The translations under genes and the position numbers were made by a program. The notes beneath the pieces are model-generated. The model did not search any database. It was given only the letters and a program-made list of their open reading frames with translations, and had not been told where the DNA came from. A stretch of DNA of 64,000 bases from Warburgia ugandensis (Eukaryota; Streptophyta; Magnoliopsida; Canellales; Canellaceae). Of this stretch, positions 23,467 through 35,061 are shown in pieces; position 1 is the stretch's first letter, and the number at the start of each line of letters is the position of its first letter. The stretch is from the NCBI GenBank assembly GCA_035236585.1, contig CP141133.1:46889729-46953728 (forward strand), read 5' to 3'.

Positions 23467-24778
23467 AGTAGGGAGGTCTCCTCTACAGTTCAGCCTAAGG
23501 GGATTGAAGAGAAGGATGTGTGGTGCGGTGATGAAGAAGAGGTGAAGGTAGAGGGTGGTGTAGACCGAGGTGTGCTAGTGCGATGGAAGATCTGGGAGGT
23601 CCGGTTGGTCTGGTTTTGCCGAGGATCAGAGAACGACAAAGGTAAAGGAAAAAACGACACCTGGCACTGGATGGTGAACAGAGCTGGGCTTTGTTTGAGT
23701 AGTGCAATGTTGAAGCAAAACCGCACAGAGAGGAGAGCAAGCGTTGTCTAATGCGATGGAGGCAGGGGCCAGTGACGATGAACCGGAACGACTGGACTGG
23801 GTAGAAGAGGGTGTGATCTGGGCTTGGTGTGATGTAAAGGACGAGGGAGAGAAAGGAATCCGGGAAAATACTTGTTGGAGAGGAGAAAATGGTGAGAGGG
23901 AAGGTAGCCGTGGGAAAGAAAATAGAAAAGGAGAGGCAGGTGTGGCGGGGTTCTGGGTGACAGTGAAAAGGGTGACGAAGGCAGGCTATGTCGAGAAGAA
24001 GATGGAGCTTGGGATAGTGGAGAAGAGAAGTGAGAATAGGGAGAGCATGAGAGGGAGGTGGAGAGAGAGTGGGGAAAGGAAGAGACGGAGAGGAACAATC
24101 CTTCCGTCTCTGTCCATGCAAGGGGCAGAAGCTCGAATGCTTGTGCTAGGTTTGGTGGAGAAGGCCGGCTGGCAGTAGCTGGCCTCGATGAATAGGGAGA
24201 GCACGAGAGGGAGGTGGAGAGGAACAGTCCTTCCACATCTTCTCTCTCAAAAGGAAAAGTAGGAAAAACGAAATGGGAAGGGGAAGGGGAAGAAGGGAGA
24301 AGGGAGAAGGAGCGGAGGGAAAAGAGAGGAAGATAGATGAGAAAGAGAGTAGAACAAGAGAGAGGTGGAGAGGAAGAGTCCTTCCCCCTCTCTCTTCAAA
24401 GAGAAAGAGTGAAAAGGAAGAGAGTGTCTAAATCCAACCCCTCCTGCCCTTTATAAGTGGATTTGCCCTCATTGGTCAACTTTGCCCATTATTGCTAGAT
24501 TTGCCATCAATGACCAAATTTGTGGTGTGGGACCCATCAGAATAAGTTGATCTGAACCGTCCAACTTACTTTGGCTTACCTGCAAAAACAAAATACAAAA
24601 TTAGAATTATTTTATGTGGATAATTAGCTATAATGTTCATCCGATCGTTAACTTATCAAATTAACGGTTGGATGATTCATTATAGCTAAAATTGATTTAA
24701 AATTACACAATTACCTTATTATATTATCTAATAAAATAGTAATCTAATGTTATTTTTGACAAAATTAAGGACTCAGCA
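22763..24778 (-). repeat. Element B 3' LTR
   Basis: Starts TGTTGAGAG and ends CTCAGCA (partner CTCAACA). It contains a (GA)17 run at 23429-23463 that is shorter in the partner, and a minus-strand TATA-like box at about 24448-24455. Many overlapping open frames (23191-24236, both strands) come from purine-rich LTR DNA with simple-sequence proteins. They are repeated in the partner LTR and I do not call them genes. Confidence 0.9.
23429..23463. repeat. (GA)n microsatellite in element B LTR
   Basis: About 17 GA units. The matching site in the other LTR (36698-36717) has about 10 units, so the run changed length after insertion. Confidence 0.95.
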
Positions 24779-25627
24779 CACCCCCCAACCAGCATTTTGC
24801 TAGTCCCGAGCAAAACATGCGAAAAATTATTGAGGACAAAATAGTTGTCATTTTCGTAGGTACTCACGGTTGCATTTAGCATATGCAACAAGCCCTTAAA
24901 CCCCTAGGTTACCCCTCATGGATGAGTTATGCCTCATGAGGGTTTGTAGAGAATTTACCCACAAAATTCATAAAGGATAGTTCCTAAATTTATCTCTGAG
25001 ACTTTCTTTCTATCCATACTTAATTTACCACCTTATCATGTTAATGAATAACAATTCCAAAACCTTACTCATATTCTAATGATATTTCATTTAAGCATAA
25101 ATCTCAAGGTGTTGTGTGTGTACAGTCTACATATACAATAGATCTTTTGTTTCTAAGTAGAGTACAACTCTTAAACTCCATCCGAAATATGTTTTGACCT
25201 TAATCCTCACTAATGACATACTCTCAGAAGTAAAATATCTCAGATAGGGGGTTCAAATCATATCTCTCTTTTAATTATGTGAGAAGAGCCAATAGAAACA
25301 AATTTCTCTCACATATACTCATGAAGAATGGGAGTTACGAAGAAATTTAATTTGTTTTGATCCCCTTTGAATGGATGCCATTACCTTTGAATATTTAGAA
25401 ATACTAATCTCTAAATCCTATATTTTTATATCCTCATTAAGACTATATTTACCCTAAAATCATTAGGTCTTTAACTAGCATAGCATGAAGGCTTAGGACG
25501 GGATACAAAAGAAGAGGTAAAAGGGTATTGAAAGTTTCTTCAAAAAAATAAGTTCAGGTCTTCCACTAAAGTTGGCAATTCTTTCTTTTCTTTGCTAGAG
25601 TGAATATATATTTTTCTTTGCATTCTT

Positions 25628-25695
<68 letters not shown>

Positions 25696-26557
25696 CACTT
25701 GAATCTCTTTTGAAGAAAATTTCTTTTCTCAATATCCACTTTCCTGCTTTGATTGCAACTAAAAAGTATATTTTCATTCATCTCTAACTTATCTTTTGAA
25801 GAAATAGGTAATGGATATATTATAGTGGGTAATATAGGTTAAGGTTAGTTGGGTGAGGAAAAGAAAAGGCTTATATAAAAGGCTCAAATTGGTTAACTAG
25901 TGGAAAAAATATTTTTTTGGGTAGGCTTTATGTTTTTAGGTTAACAAAAATGGCCTAAATCATTTTCTAGGTTTCTTATAATCTATCAAATTCAATGAAC
26001 TTCTAGAATTTTAAAGGTAGTATTCTAGTTATTCAGGTAATTAGCCAAATTTAAGAGTTTGGGATCAATTTTCTTTAAGCACGCTGAAGAAAGTTAGGAA
26101 CATTTATAACCTTGCAAAAGGAATGAATAGCTCTAAAGCTTACTTAGGCTATAGGTCTCCACTGAATTTCTTCAGGACTTCTAAGTTATAACTACTTATC
26201 ACTTAGACTATATACATGTAGTTGCGTATAAAGATATGATTTGAGACTTAACTTTCATGAAATTCTTTAGAAAATAAGTAAAATAATGAATTAATTATGT
26301 ACAATTCCATTAATAAGCCAAGGAGAGTAATTCAAGATTAGACTTTCAGACAATCCAATTCTCATCATTGTATATGAACTGTCCCTTTATTTTTTTCTTT
26401 TTTTTCAAGAAATGTAACAAAAACTAGAATTTGCCAAAATTCTACACCCCCCATCCTGAGAGAAACATTATCCTCAATGTTAAAAATTAGGACCTAAAAT
26501 GAATATGGGTGATGCAGAGAAATAATACAAAATATAGTACAGAGGGATCAAATCCAC
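24779..26557 (-). other. Element B 3' noncoding region
   Basis: The polypurine tract complement CACCCCCCAACC lies at 24779-24790, directly inside the LTR. The rest is noncoding, AT-rich and similar to element A 7675-8760 (shared GCATTTTGCTAGTCC near 24793). It ends in a CAATGTTAAAAATTAGGACC block near 26475. An env-like gene, found here in some Athila elements, is not detectable. A (CT)30 tract lies at 25632-25691. Confidence 0.75.
25632..25691. repeat. (CT)n microsatellite
   Basis: About 30 CT units in the 3' noncoding region of element B. The 60-aa minus frame across it is a repeat artefact. Confidence 0.97.
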
Positions 26558-27676
26558 TCAATCTTGATAAACAGGATGATCCAAAGTTGTGGACTCAACT
26601 TCTGGATTCTCATATTCTAGGAAAGGCTTTAAACATTGACCATTCACTTTAAAAGTACGCCCAGTCCTAGGATCCTCAATCTTGACGGTCCCATATGAAA
26701 AAACTTCTTTAACAATATATGGACCGGTCCATCGAGATTTGAGCTTACCTGGAAATAGGTGAAGCTTAGAGTTGTAAAGAAGTACCTTTTGGGATGGAGT
26801 AAAGAATTTTCTTAAAATGTTTTGATCATGAAAAAATTTCATCTTTTCCTTGTAGATCCTATTACTCTCATAAGCTTCATGTCGGATCTCCTCCAACTCA
26901 TTAAGTTGGAGCTTACGATGCAAGCCTGCTTTGCCCATATCAAAATTCAATCTTTTAATTGCCTAGTAGGCTTTATGTTCCAATTCTACAAGCAAGTGAC
27001 AAGCTTTACCATAAATAATACAGTAAGGTGACATGCCAATCGGGGTTTTAAATGCAGTCCGATACGCCCAAAGTGCATCCGTCAGTCGAATAGACCAATC
27101 CTTACGGTCTAAGTTAACAGTTTTTTGCAAAATCTGTTTAATGGCCTGATTTGGCACTTCAACTTGTCCACTTGTTTGTGGGTGATATGGGGTTGCAGCT
27201 TTATGTGTGATGTTATATTTTTTCATTAATGCTTCAAAAACTCTGTTGCAAAAATGAGTCCCACTGTCACTAATGATGGCTCGAGGTGTTCCAAATCGGG
27301 AAAATATATTTTCTTTTAAGAACTTAATGACAATTTTATGATCATTAACTCGACATGGAATAGCTTCTATCCATTTGGATACATAGTCTACAGCAACTAA
27401 AATATATAGGTATCCAAAAGAAGGTGGAAATGGCCCCATGAAATCAATGCCCCAGCAATCAAAGACCTCCACTATTAGAATGGGTTTTAACGGCATCATA
27501 TTCCTGCGAGTTATTCCTCCTAACTTTTGGTAGTGCCCACATGCCTTACAAAAGTAATAGGTGTCTTTGAAAAGAGTTGGCCAGTAGAAACCACATTGTA
27601 AGATTTTTGCAGCTGTTTTATTGGCAGAAAAATGTCCACCACATGCTTTCGAGTGACAAAAAGAGATGATACTTGA
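26558..27676 (-). pseudogene. Athila integrase of element B
   Basis: The zinc-binding HHCC part is readable at about 27520-27660 ([14 protein letters not shown], then FCKACGHYQ). The catalytic core (27499-26963) has [13 protein letters not shown] (first Asp), [12 protein letters not shown] (second Asp) and [13 protein letters not shown] (catalytic Glu), spaced as in the D-D-35-E family. The C-terminal part (26950-26558) has SRWTGPYIVKEVFSYGTVKI, the usual SH3-like end of Athila integrases. One TAG at 26963-26965 (Trp expected, after LEHKAY) splits the core from the C-terminus, and a TAA at 27677-27679 separates it from RNase H. Otherwise the frame is continuous. Confidence 0.9.
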
Positions 27677-28318
27677 TTATTCAATATCAGGCACACATCT
27701 TCTAATTATTTGATCCAAGCAATATTTAAACAAATACGGATCATCCCAAAAATATTGTTTAACATTGGAGAAGAATCTGGTTTTTTCATTTTTCATCCAA
27801 TGTTCTGGTATCTTTCCCATGGCTAGATAATTTGCAATATCTGCAAACCAAGGGAGATTGGAGACATTAAAAAGTTGTTCATCAGGGAAGGTATCCTTGA
27901 TTGGAAATAAATCCAAAGACTCCGTTAGGACCAATCTAGAAAGGTGGTTTGCTACCACGTTTTCTACTCCCTTCTTATCTTTAATCTCTAAATCAAATTC
28001 CTGGAGTATACGGATCCATCTAAGAAGTCGTGGCTTAACATCCCTCTTTGAAAGAAGGTACTTTAGTGCTGAATGATCAGTGAAAATGACTATCTTATAG
28101 CCTATCAAGTAAGACCTGAACTTATCTAGTGCAAAGACTACAGCAAGGAGTTCCTTCTCCGTGGTAGAATAATTCATTTGTGCACTATTAAGTGTCTTGC
28201 TTGCATAGTAGATGACATAGGGCTTCTTATCCTTTCTTTGTTCCAAGACTGCCCCTACAGCATAATCACTTGCATCACACATGATTTCAAAGGGTACCTT
28301 CCAGTCAGTTGGTTGCAT
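27677..28318 (-). pseudogene. RNase H domain of element B
   Basis: 213 residues open. Motifs: FEIMCDASDYAVGAVLEQR (first Asp), YSTTEKELLAVVFALDKFR (Glu), VIFTDHSALKYLLS (Asp) and ANHLSRL at the end of the domain, followed by the RT-integrase connector. All three acidic residues expected in this family are present. It belongs to the same polyprotein as RT upstream and integrase downstream. The stop at 27677-27679 is TAA where relatives commonly have Gln, so it looks like CAA to TAA. Confidence 0.9.
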
Positions 28319-29223
28319 GATGGGTCTAGTGGTTAACTTTTCCTTCAGTTTTTAAAGGCTTGGTGACAGTCAACAGTCCATTGGAATGGAGTGTCCTTAG
28401 CTAGGAGGTTACACAGTGGTCGAGATATCATACTGAAGTCTTTTATAAACCTCCTGTAAAATCCTACATGTCCTCAGAAGGATCGAATGTCTTTAACTGT
28501 TTGAGGGGTGGGCAAATTAGAAATGAGATCAATTTTTGCTTCATCTACCTCTATTCCTTTGGATGAAACAATATGGCCAAGTACAATCCCTTAAGGTCCC
28601 ATGAAGTGACACTTCTCCCAGTTTAGGACTAAGTATTTCTCTTCACAATGCTGGAGGACTTTTCTCAAATTTTCTAGACACATATCAAATGAATTCCCGA
28701 AAACTGAGAAATCATCCATGAAAACCTCCAGAAAGCGCTCTACCATATCACTAAAAATACTCAACATGCATCTTTGAAATGTTGCAGGAGCATTACATAA
28801 TCCGAATGGCATTCTTTTATAATCAAAAGTGCCAAACGGACATGTCAATGTGGTCTTTCCGTAATCCTCGGGTGCAATTTCTATTTGGTTATACCCTGAA
28901 TAACCATCTAGGAAATAATAGTACTGATGTCCTGTAACCCTTTCTAACATTTGATCAACAAAGGGCAAAGGAAAATGGTCCTTCCTTGTGACAGCATTGA
29001 ACTTTCTATAATCAATACACATACGCCATCTAGTGGGAACCCTAGTAAGGATCAATTCATTGTTGGTGTTAGTTATTACTGTCACTCCAGACTTCTTTGG
29101 AACCACCTGAGTAGGACTTACCCATTTGCTATCACTTATGGGATAGATGATTCCCACATCAAACAACTTTAGGACTTCTGCTCTAACCACATCTTTCATA
29201 TTCGAATTTAACCTTCTTTGCAT
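28319..29223 (-). pseudogene. Reverse transcriptase of element B
   Basis: The open part (28591-29223, 210 residues) includes WVSPTQVVPKKSG, WRMCIDYRKFNAVTRKDHFP, YYFLDGYSGYNQI, MPFGLCNAPATFQRCM and the catalytic FMDDFSVFGNSFD, then LNWEKCHFM. These are diagnostic Athila RT motifs. A stop (TAA) at 28591-28593 follows HFMGP. Downstream the thumb is still readable (GIVLGHIVSSKGIEVDEAKI, HVGFYRRFIKDFS) but with further stops. The protein would copy the element RNA to DNA, primed at 35993-36010. The catalytic core is intact but the reading frame is not. Confidence 0.92.
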
Positions 29224-29370
29224 TTGGCGACATGGTTTGGCTTCATCCTTTAGATATATCCTATGGGTGAGATTAAAGGGTTAATGCCCTTTATATCTGC
29301 TATGGTCCAGGCTATAGCACCTTTGTGTTCTTTTAAAGTGCTATTAATTTTTCCTCTGAGATGTTTCCAA

Positions 29371-29697
29371 TTAAGAGGAAATTATTACAGGAAAAGTCTC
29401 TTTTTCTCCTAAATAAGCATATTTTAAATCTGATGGTAGAGATTTCAATTCAAGCTTAGGAGGTTCTATGGATGATGGGAGGGGAGTGGACTCCCTTGGT
29501 GGAAAGTCCTCAAAATGAGGTTTCCATTTTTCTGTATCCATGATAGGAATAGAATCAAGGAGGGCATTAACTTCCTCTATTAATGCATCCTCATTAAATT
29601 CATTCAAATGAACCAAGCAGGCTTCCAGTGGGTTTGATAAGGAAGATGACTGGAATTGATCTTGCAGAACTGAATTGATCATGTTAACATTGTGCAA
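29371..29697 (-). pseudogene. Protease-RT linker region of element B pol
   Basis: A 108-residue frame with LEACLVHLNEFNEDALIEEV, then LLDSIPIMDTEKWKPHFED, then LELKSLPSDLKYAYLGEKET. This block precedes RT in Athila-like polyproteins and has no known enzymatic activity. Its importance here is that the single ORF of element A and decayed frames in element C keep a recognisable version of it. It ends at a TAA (29371-29373) before RT. Confidence 0.8.
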
Positions 29698-29748
29698 GTC
29701 ATTAGTAGATTCACCCGGTTGGTTACAGATGTTGAAGATATTCAGCTC

Positions 29749-30354
29749 TCATGTCATATTGCCAAAAGACAATTTCATGACACCATTTCTACAATTGATT
29801 AAGGCATTGGATGTGGCCAAGAATGGGCATCCTAGGATGACTGGTATCTCATTCTTCTCATTCACCATTGGTTGTGTATCCAGGACTAGAAAATCTACAG
29901 GGAAGCAAAATTGTTCCACCTGGACAAGCACATCTTCTATTACTCCTCTTGGTATTTTCATAGATCTATCAGCTAGCTGGAGTGTAGTAGAAGTAGGTTT
30001 CAATTCTCCCAGACCTAACTGTTCATATATTGAGTATGGTAATAGGTTTACACTAGATCCCAGATCAAGCAAAGCTTGATTGATTCTATGGTTCCCAATA
30101 ATGCAAGGAAGAGTAGGGCAACCTGGATCTTTGTATTTTGGTGGTGTATGATATTGAAGAATAGAGCTCACTTGTTCAGTCAAAAATGCCTTTTTTTGTA
30201 CATTGAGTTTTCTTTTTATGGTGCATAAGTCTTTTAAGAATTTGGCATATGATGGAATTTGTTTTACTGCGTCTAAGATCGGTATGTTGATCTTGACCTG
30301 CTTGAAAATCTCTAAAATCTCATCATTAGAGCTAAACTTTGAAGCTTGACGCAA
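29749..30354 (-). pseudogene. Retropepsin-like aspartic protease of element B
   Basis: A 201-residue frame. The active-site loop reads INQALLDLGSSVNLLPYSIY, i.e. D-L-G as is normal in Athila proteases rather than D-T/S-G. It is followed by TTLQLADRSMKIPRGVIEDV and VILGCPFLATSNALINC, the flap and C-terminal G-R/C-P-F-L motif. It would cleave the Gag-Pol polyprotein. The N-terminal 90 residues (FKQVKINIPILDAVKQIPSY and on) are the conserved pre-protease helix region. It is in frame with gag except for stops, consistent with a gag-pro fusion. Confidence 0.88.
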
Positions 30355-30450
30355 TCTTTGAGGAAATGGGGCAGGGATAGGACATGGGTCGACAGGTGAA
30401 GTAGGGTCCTTCTGTTTAGATTTTTTTATGGCCTTAGTAGACTTTTCTAC

Positions 30451-32082
30451 CTATTCAATCTTTTTATACTCACCCTTCTCAATTCTTTTACCATTCCTAA
30501 GAATGGTGACAGCTTTGGTTTGTTCTATGGTAGAGCTAGATGATGTTTCACAAACATTAGTATTAACCACATGCGCTCCCTTAGGATTTGCTTGTGGTTG
30601 AGCTGGAAACTTTCCTTTCTCCATGTTTTGCATCATCTAACCCATCATATTTTTTAACTCTTCCATAGATTTTTCTAATTGAGAAATTTTCTTCTCCTGA
30701 TTTTGAAGTATCTGATTATCCTCTCCATGCCTTTTGGATGGGGGGATATATGGTGCAAGAGCAGGATTTTGATGGCCATGGTATGGTAGGGTAAGGAGTC
30801 CTTGATTTTGTTGATGAGGCTGGTATGGACCTGATTGTGAAATATTTGATGTTGGTCCATTTCTCCAACTGAAGTTAGGGTGATTTCTCCAATTGGGATT
30901 GTATGTTTCAGAAAAGGGGGAAAAAGGTTGCTTATAAGAGTTTAGGGCATTCACCTATTCATGAAGCACATCCTGAAATGCTGGTATTGTTGGGCATTTC
31001 TCAGTAATGTGTTCAGTATCTTTCCCCATTTCCATGGCCTCTACTTTTCTAACAAGTGAAGTTATCTTTGCATTTATGTCATCTTTTTCATTCAAGGCAT
31101 AAATACCTCCCTTAGAAGATGTGGTGGGCTTTGTTCCATCTAAATGATCAATTCTTTCTGAATCAGCCCAAGTGTGCGCGCTCTTAGCCAACCATTCTAA
31201 GTACTCTTGTGCCTCTTCTGGTTGTTTGTTTAGAAAATTTCCATTGCACATCATTTCTACAAATTGCCACATATCAGAGTTTAGTCCTTCATAAAAGAAG
31301 CTGATAATGCGCCAAGATTCGTATCCATGACGTGGACATGTTAACAACAGATCTTTGAATCTTTCCCAACATTGATAAAAGGTCTCTTTGTCATTTTGGG
31401 TGAAGTTCATGATCTTCCAGCGAAGAGTGTTGGTTTTATGAGTTAGGAAGAACTTTTTCAAGAACTCCCTTGTCATGTCTTGCCAGGTCCGTATTGAACC
31501 TGATGGCAATGCATTGAACCACATCTTAGCTTTTTCCTTTAAAGAGAAAGGAAAAAGCTTCAACCTTACTGTATCTAATCCGACATTTTGTGTGCGCTGC
31601 GTAGTACACACTTCATCAAATTCTTTTAAGTGTAGGTAAGGACTTTCACTGTCTAGCCCATGATATTTCGGGAGTAATTGAATTACTCCTATTTTCAGCT
31701 CTATTATATCTGCATTCTAAGGTAGAATGACACAAGAAGGCGTACTTGTACTAGTTGGCTGAAGATAATCCCTTAGTGTTCTACCATGAGGGTTTTGATA
31801 AAAATCATTATCCCCATGGTCACTATGTTGGTCCCACTCTACATTTCCATTTCTTCTCCAATTCCTAGGGATGGGTGGCTGATTATTCCTCCTTGGTGGA
31901 GGTTGAGGCTCTTCATCTATTGGAAGTGGTGGGTCCTCATTCATAATGAGTGTGGGGCCCACATCTCCTCTAACACTGCCTAGGGGTGAGTTACCCCTTG
32001 ATCTTTGTTCCGTCATTGATTGAAGTTGTTGTATGTCATTTTTAATTAAACGTCCAATTTTATCGGGTGTCCACAAGTGCAT
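30451..32082 (-). pseudogene. Gag of element B, one frame with internal TAG stops
   Basis: Four successive open pieces are in the same frame: 32082-31717, 31611-30955, 30954-30637 and 30636-30451. Stops at 31717-31719, 30955-30957, 30637-30639 and 30451-30453 are all TAG. The N-terminus ends in LRDYLQPTSTSTPSCVILP. The core (LKLFPFSLKEKAKMWFNALP, TWQDMTREFLKKFF, YQCWERFKDLLLTCPRHGYE) is the retrotransposon Gag domain. The following segment, ending ITEKCPTIPAFQDVLHE, marks the place of a degenerate zinc finger. Then come FSETYNPNWRNHPNFSWRN and a short coiled coil (ISQLEKSMEELKNMMG). Gag packages the RNA. The uniform TAG pattern fits CAG-to-TAG decay. Confidence 0.88.
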
Positions 32083-32276
32083 ACAACATGGATTTTTATT
32101 TTATTTTTGCTACTTAACGAATCCTAATTGCTATTGATCGGGCACATAAATTCAAACACCCCTAAGGCTAGCAATCAAACAATTTTGATTACCTTAGGAT
32201 TGTGTGGGGGAGAAACTTTTTAAATTAGCCTAAGCTAAAGCTCCTCCTCTCTTTTAGACTTGTCCCACTGCTTACC

Positions 32277-35061
32277 TGTAACGCCCGAGCAATTTACGCT
32301 ACTTTTAACAAAAATTGGATATTTTATGGGAAATAAACTGTGTTGAATGTTTTACTTTATTTAAAATAGTAAACAAAGGAATTTGTGATTAAACTTGGTA
32401 CCATTAGATTCTACTCAAAAAATGGAATCCAACACCTCAAAGAATGCCAAAAAAAGAGTTTGTATGAAGAAGTTATGGCTGTTTAAAGATTAGGGGCAGT
32501 CTAGTAATTTAAACAAAAAATGAAAAAGAACAAAAAACGCAGGGGGCCATTTTGATAATGGCACCCCCTGTCGTCTTCCACCTCCAGATCTCTCCAGAAA
32601 CCCTCTTTCATGATTTTTCCAGAGAGATCTGCCACCGCCAAGGGCAGCACCGCCATTGGCAGCACAACCATAATAGGGCTATAAAAAGCCCCATCTCCCC
32701 CCTCTCCAAAACGTGATTTTTCGGTCGTTTTGAGACTGGGGTTTCCGGAAAAATTGGAAACCCGTCTCAACCCAACTCCCCTAAGTTTTTCCGGCAACAG
32801 CCAGGCCCAAGTTAGGCCGGCCATCCCGTTCCCGTCTCCCTATTTCCCCTCTCTTCTTTTTTCTGATTTGGGCATTGGGGTTTTTCCCCTTTCTTTGAGT
32901 TTTTCGGTGAGCAGGAGGTTCAGAGTGACATGAGGTTCCACCACGGGCAATGGGCGTCCCCAAGCTGCCCAAGTAAGCATGTTCTTCCCTCTCTCTTGGT
33001 TCTTCCCCTTTCAGGCTAGAACCGTGCTGAACCTAGCATTTCCAGCCGGTTTTTCCAGCCGAATCTCCTGGCTGGAAAACAACCCAGCCAGTTCAAATTG
33101 GCTTTGCATGAACCAGCCATTCCCAGGATACCATGCTCCACCTGCTCCTGGGACTAGGTCCCTGGCACGGGTTCCAGGTGTACGACAGTGCGTACACTGT
33201 CCCAGCTGCGACCTTCGGGTGAGCGTGCGACGTGGGGCACAGGTCCTGGCTCAACTAGGGTGCATGGGGTGCCCTGGGAGCTGAGACGTGCCATGCTACA
33301 CCAAAGGTGCATCCGTGCAATGCCATGCAGGGTGCGCGTCATAGCGCATCACTTGAGCATGCATGTGCTCGTGCAAAATGGGGTTCCTGGCACGCCCTTT
33401 GGGTGGGCACGCACGTGAGGCAGTCGTGGTTCAACCAGGATGCACAGGTGTCCTAGGACCTGGGACACGTGGACCTAATGAGACTTTAAAGTTTGGATCA
33501 GAGGACAATTTACAGAGTTTAACTATTGAATAGTAGATCCATATCATAGGTTATAGCCTGACAAAGAATTAGGCAAGGACCATGGACCCTAAAAGGCAGA
33601 TCTAGCGATCTAATATCTAAATAAAATAAAATTGATAAGGACTCCTTGTATCCATTCTTACCCAGGAGTTTATAAATGAGACCCAGGGACGGGTTGAGTG
33701 ATGAAGGACGTGACTCTAGGAGACTTTGAGGTAGGTGCTCTATCGCTACTAGACTTTTTAAAAGAGCCATGCTTGTTTTGAGAATGCATGTTTTGAGTAT
33801 AAGTATATGACTTGCTTAACATGACTTAAGTCAGTGTACATATGATAAATGCTTTATGCATAGATATGTTTTGCAAATAATTGCATATACATTATGCATA
33901 CATTTGTTTTGCAAACAATTGCATACATTGTATGTTTTGTGAGTATAGAGTTTTTGAAAGATTGCATGTCCTTGAGCATTACCAAAAGACACTGGAGTGC
34001 CCAAAAGACGCTGGGTAGGCAGTTGTGAGGGCTAGGCAGTTGTGAGGGACCCAAAGAGGACATGTTTTGAAAAAGAGGTTTTCGCTTGTTTGATCGGATA
34101 TGATTTGGGCTGCTAAGCTCATGGGCGCTATGCCGAGAGGTTTGGGTTGGCCTCCAGCCTCTGCCACTATTAGGTGGATGGGTACCACGCCCAAAAAGGG
34201 CAACGTCCCTACGTCGACTGCATGTGGTACAGGGGGTTACCACTGGTGCCACGGCACTGGGTCGACGTGTCATATGCCCCGTTGAGGCTATGACAGAGTG
34301 TCCTCAAGTACCCGGGGACCACACGGCGGCGAGGTCGTGGGCATAGTTTGGACCCTATGGTTTGAGGATTTACTTGCATTGCATATGGCATGACATGAGG
34401 TTGGTCGACCATACCAGATATCCATGTGTTGGATTTAGTTGAGCATCTTATGCATATCATTATGTTTGTGATATATACTTTCGACTTGGATTTTGCTATT
34501 TCCTTAAGTCGTTAGTATTCCAATTCGATAGTGAATTTTAATATCGATATTGAACATGATTGTTCGAACATGCACATGTTTGAAAGAGCATATGATTTTA
34601 AATATAGCATGCATTGTAAAACTAGTAGTGATAGACTCCTACTGAGTATAGTATATACTCACTCTATCCTTAACATTTTTGAGGATAGTTCCACTCACAA
34701 ATAGAAGATGCCTTAGGAGATATTAGTGCTACGAGCAAGTGAATTAAAAAGGAGACAATTATACATGTAAGTAAACACTCTACCCTTTGGACATGTATTT
34801 GTATTTATTTACAGTTGGGCTGTGTGCTGTGACTGGATAGACCTAGGGAAAAACATTTATGATTTCTGAAGTTTTTCAAAAATTACTTTGATTGTTGAGA
34901 AAGCAAATGTCACTCGGGGTTTTCAAAATGATTTAAAAACAAAAGATTTTCCACTGCATTGCATGGGTTTTTATAAAATGGTTTTCAAATAGGGATGCAT
35001 CCCGCCTTAGGTATTTAGATCTTGCATTTAAAAATGCATGAGAAAAACCCGGGTCGTCACA
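32277..35061 (+). mobile_element. Chromovirus-type solo LTR, plus orientation
   Basis: A 2,785-bp unit starting TGTAACGCCC and ending CGTCACA, flanked directly by TTACC on both sides (32272-32276 and 35062-35066). Its ends mirror those of the D and F LTRs read on the other strand (TGTGACG... start, ...ACA end). There is no internal region, so it is a product of LTR-LTR recombination. It contains a TATA box (32680-32688) and a GC-rich block at about 33090-33480. Open frames such as 32501-32824 and 33854-34460 fall entirely within it and carry no recognisable domain. Confidence 0.92.
32680..32688 (+). promoter_or_regulatory. TATA box of the solo LTR
   Basis: TATAAAAAG inside GGGCTATAAAAAGCCCC, about 400 bp into the LTR; transcription would start near 32710-32720. 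The equivalent minus-strand boxes in the F LTRs (TATAAAT at 52578-52584 and about 46557-46563) occupy the matching position. Confidence 0.6.

Noticed and set aside
23239..24236. Several overlapping 140-208-codon frames on both strands in the B LTR
   Set aside because: They arise from purine-rich DNA with few stops and recur in the other LTR at 36466-37486. The products are Arg/Glu/Gly- or Ser/Pro/Leu-rich with no recognised domain.
29371..32082. Possible use of TAG readthrough or a variant genetic code in gag-pol
   Set aside because: Stops are scattered, including inside gag, and the neighbouring copia element shows the same decay with a TGA and a catalytic-residue loss. Deamination is the simpler explanation.
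32501..34460. Multiple 60-139-codon frames on both strands
   Set aside because: All fall inside the solo LTR, overlap each other and lie in its GC-rich block where chance frames are common.
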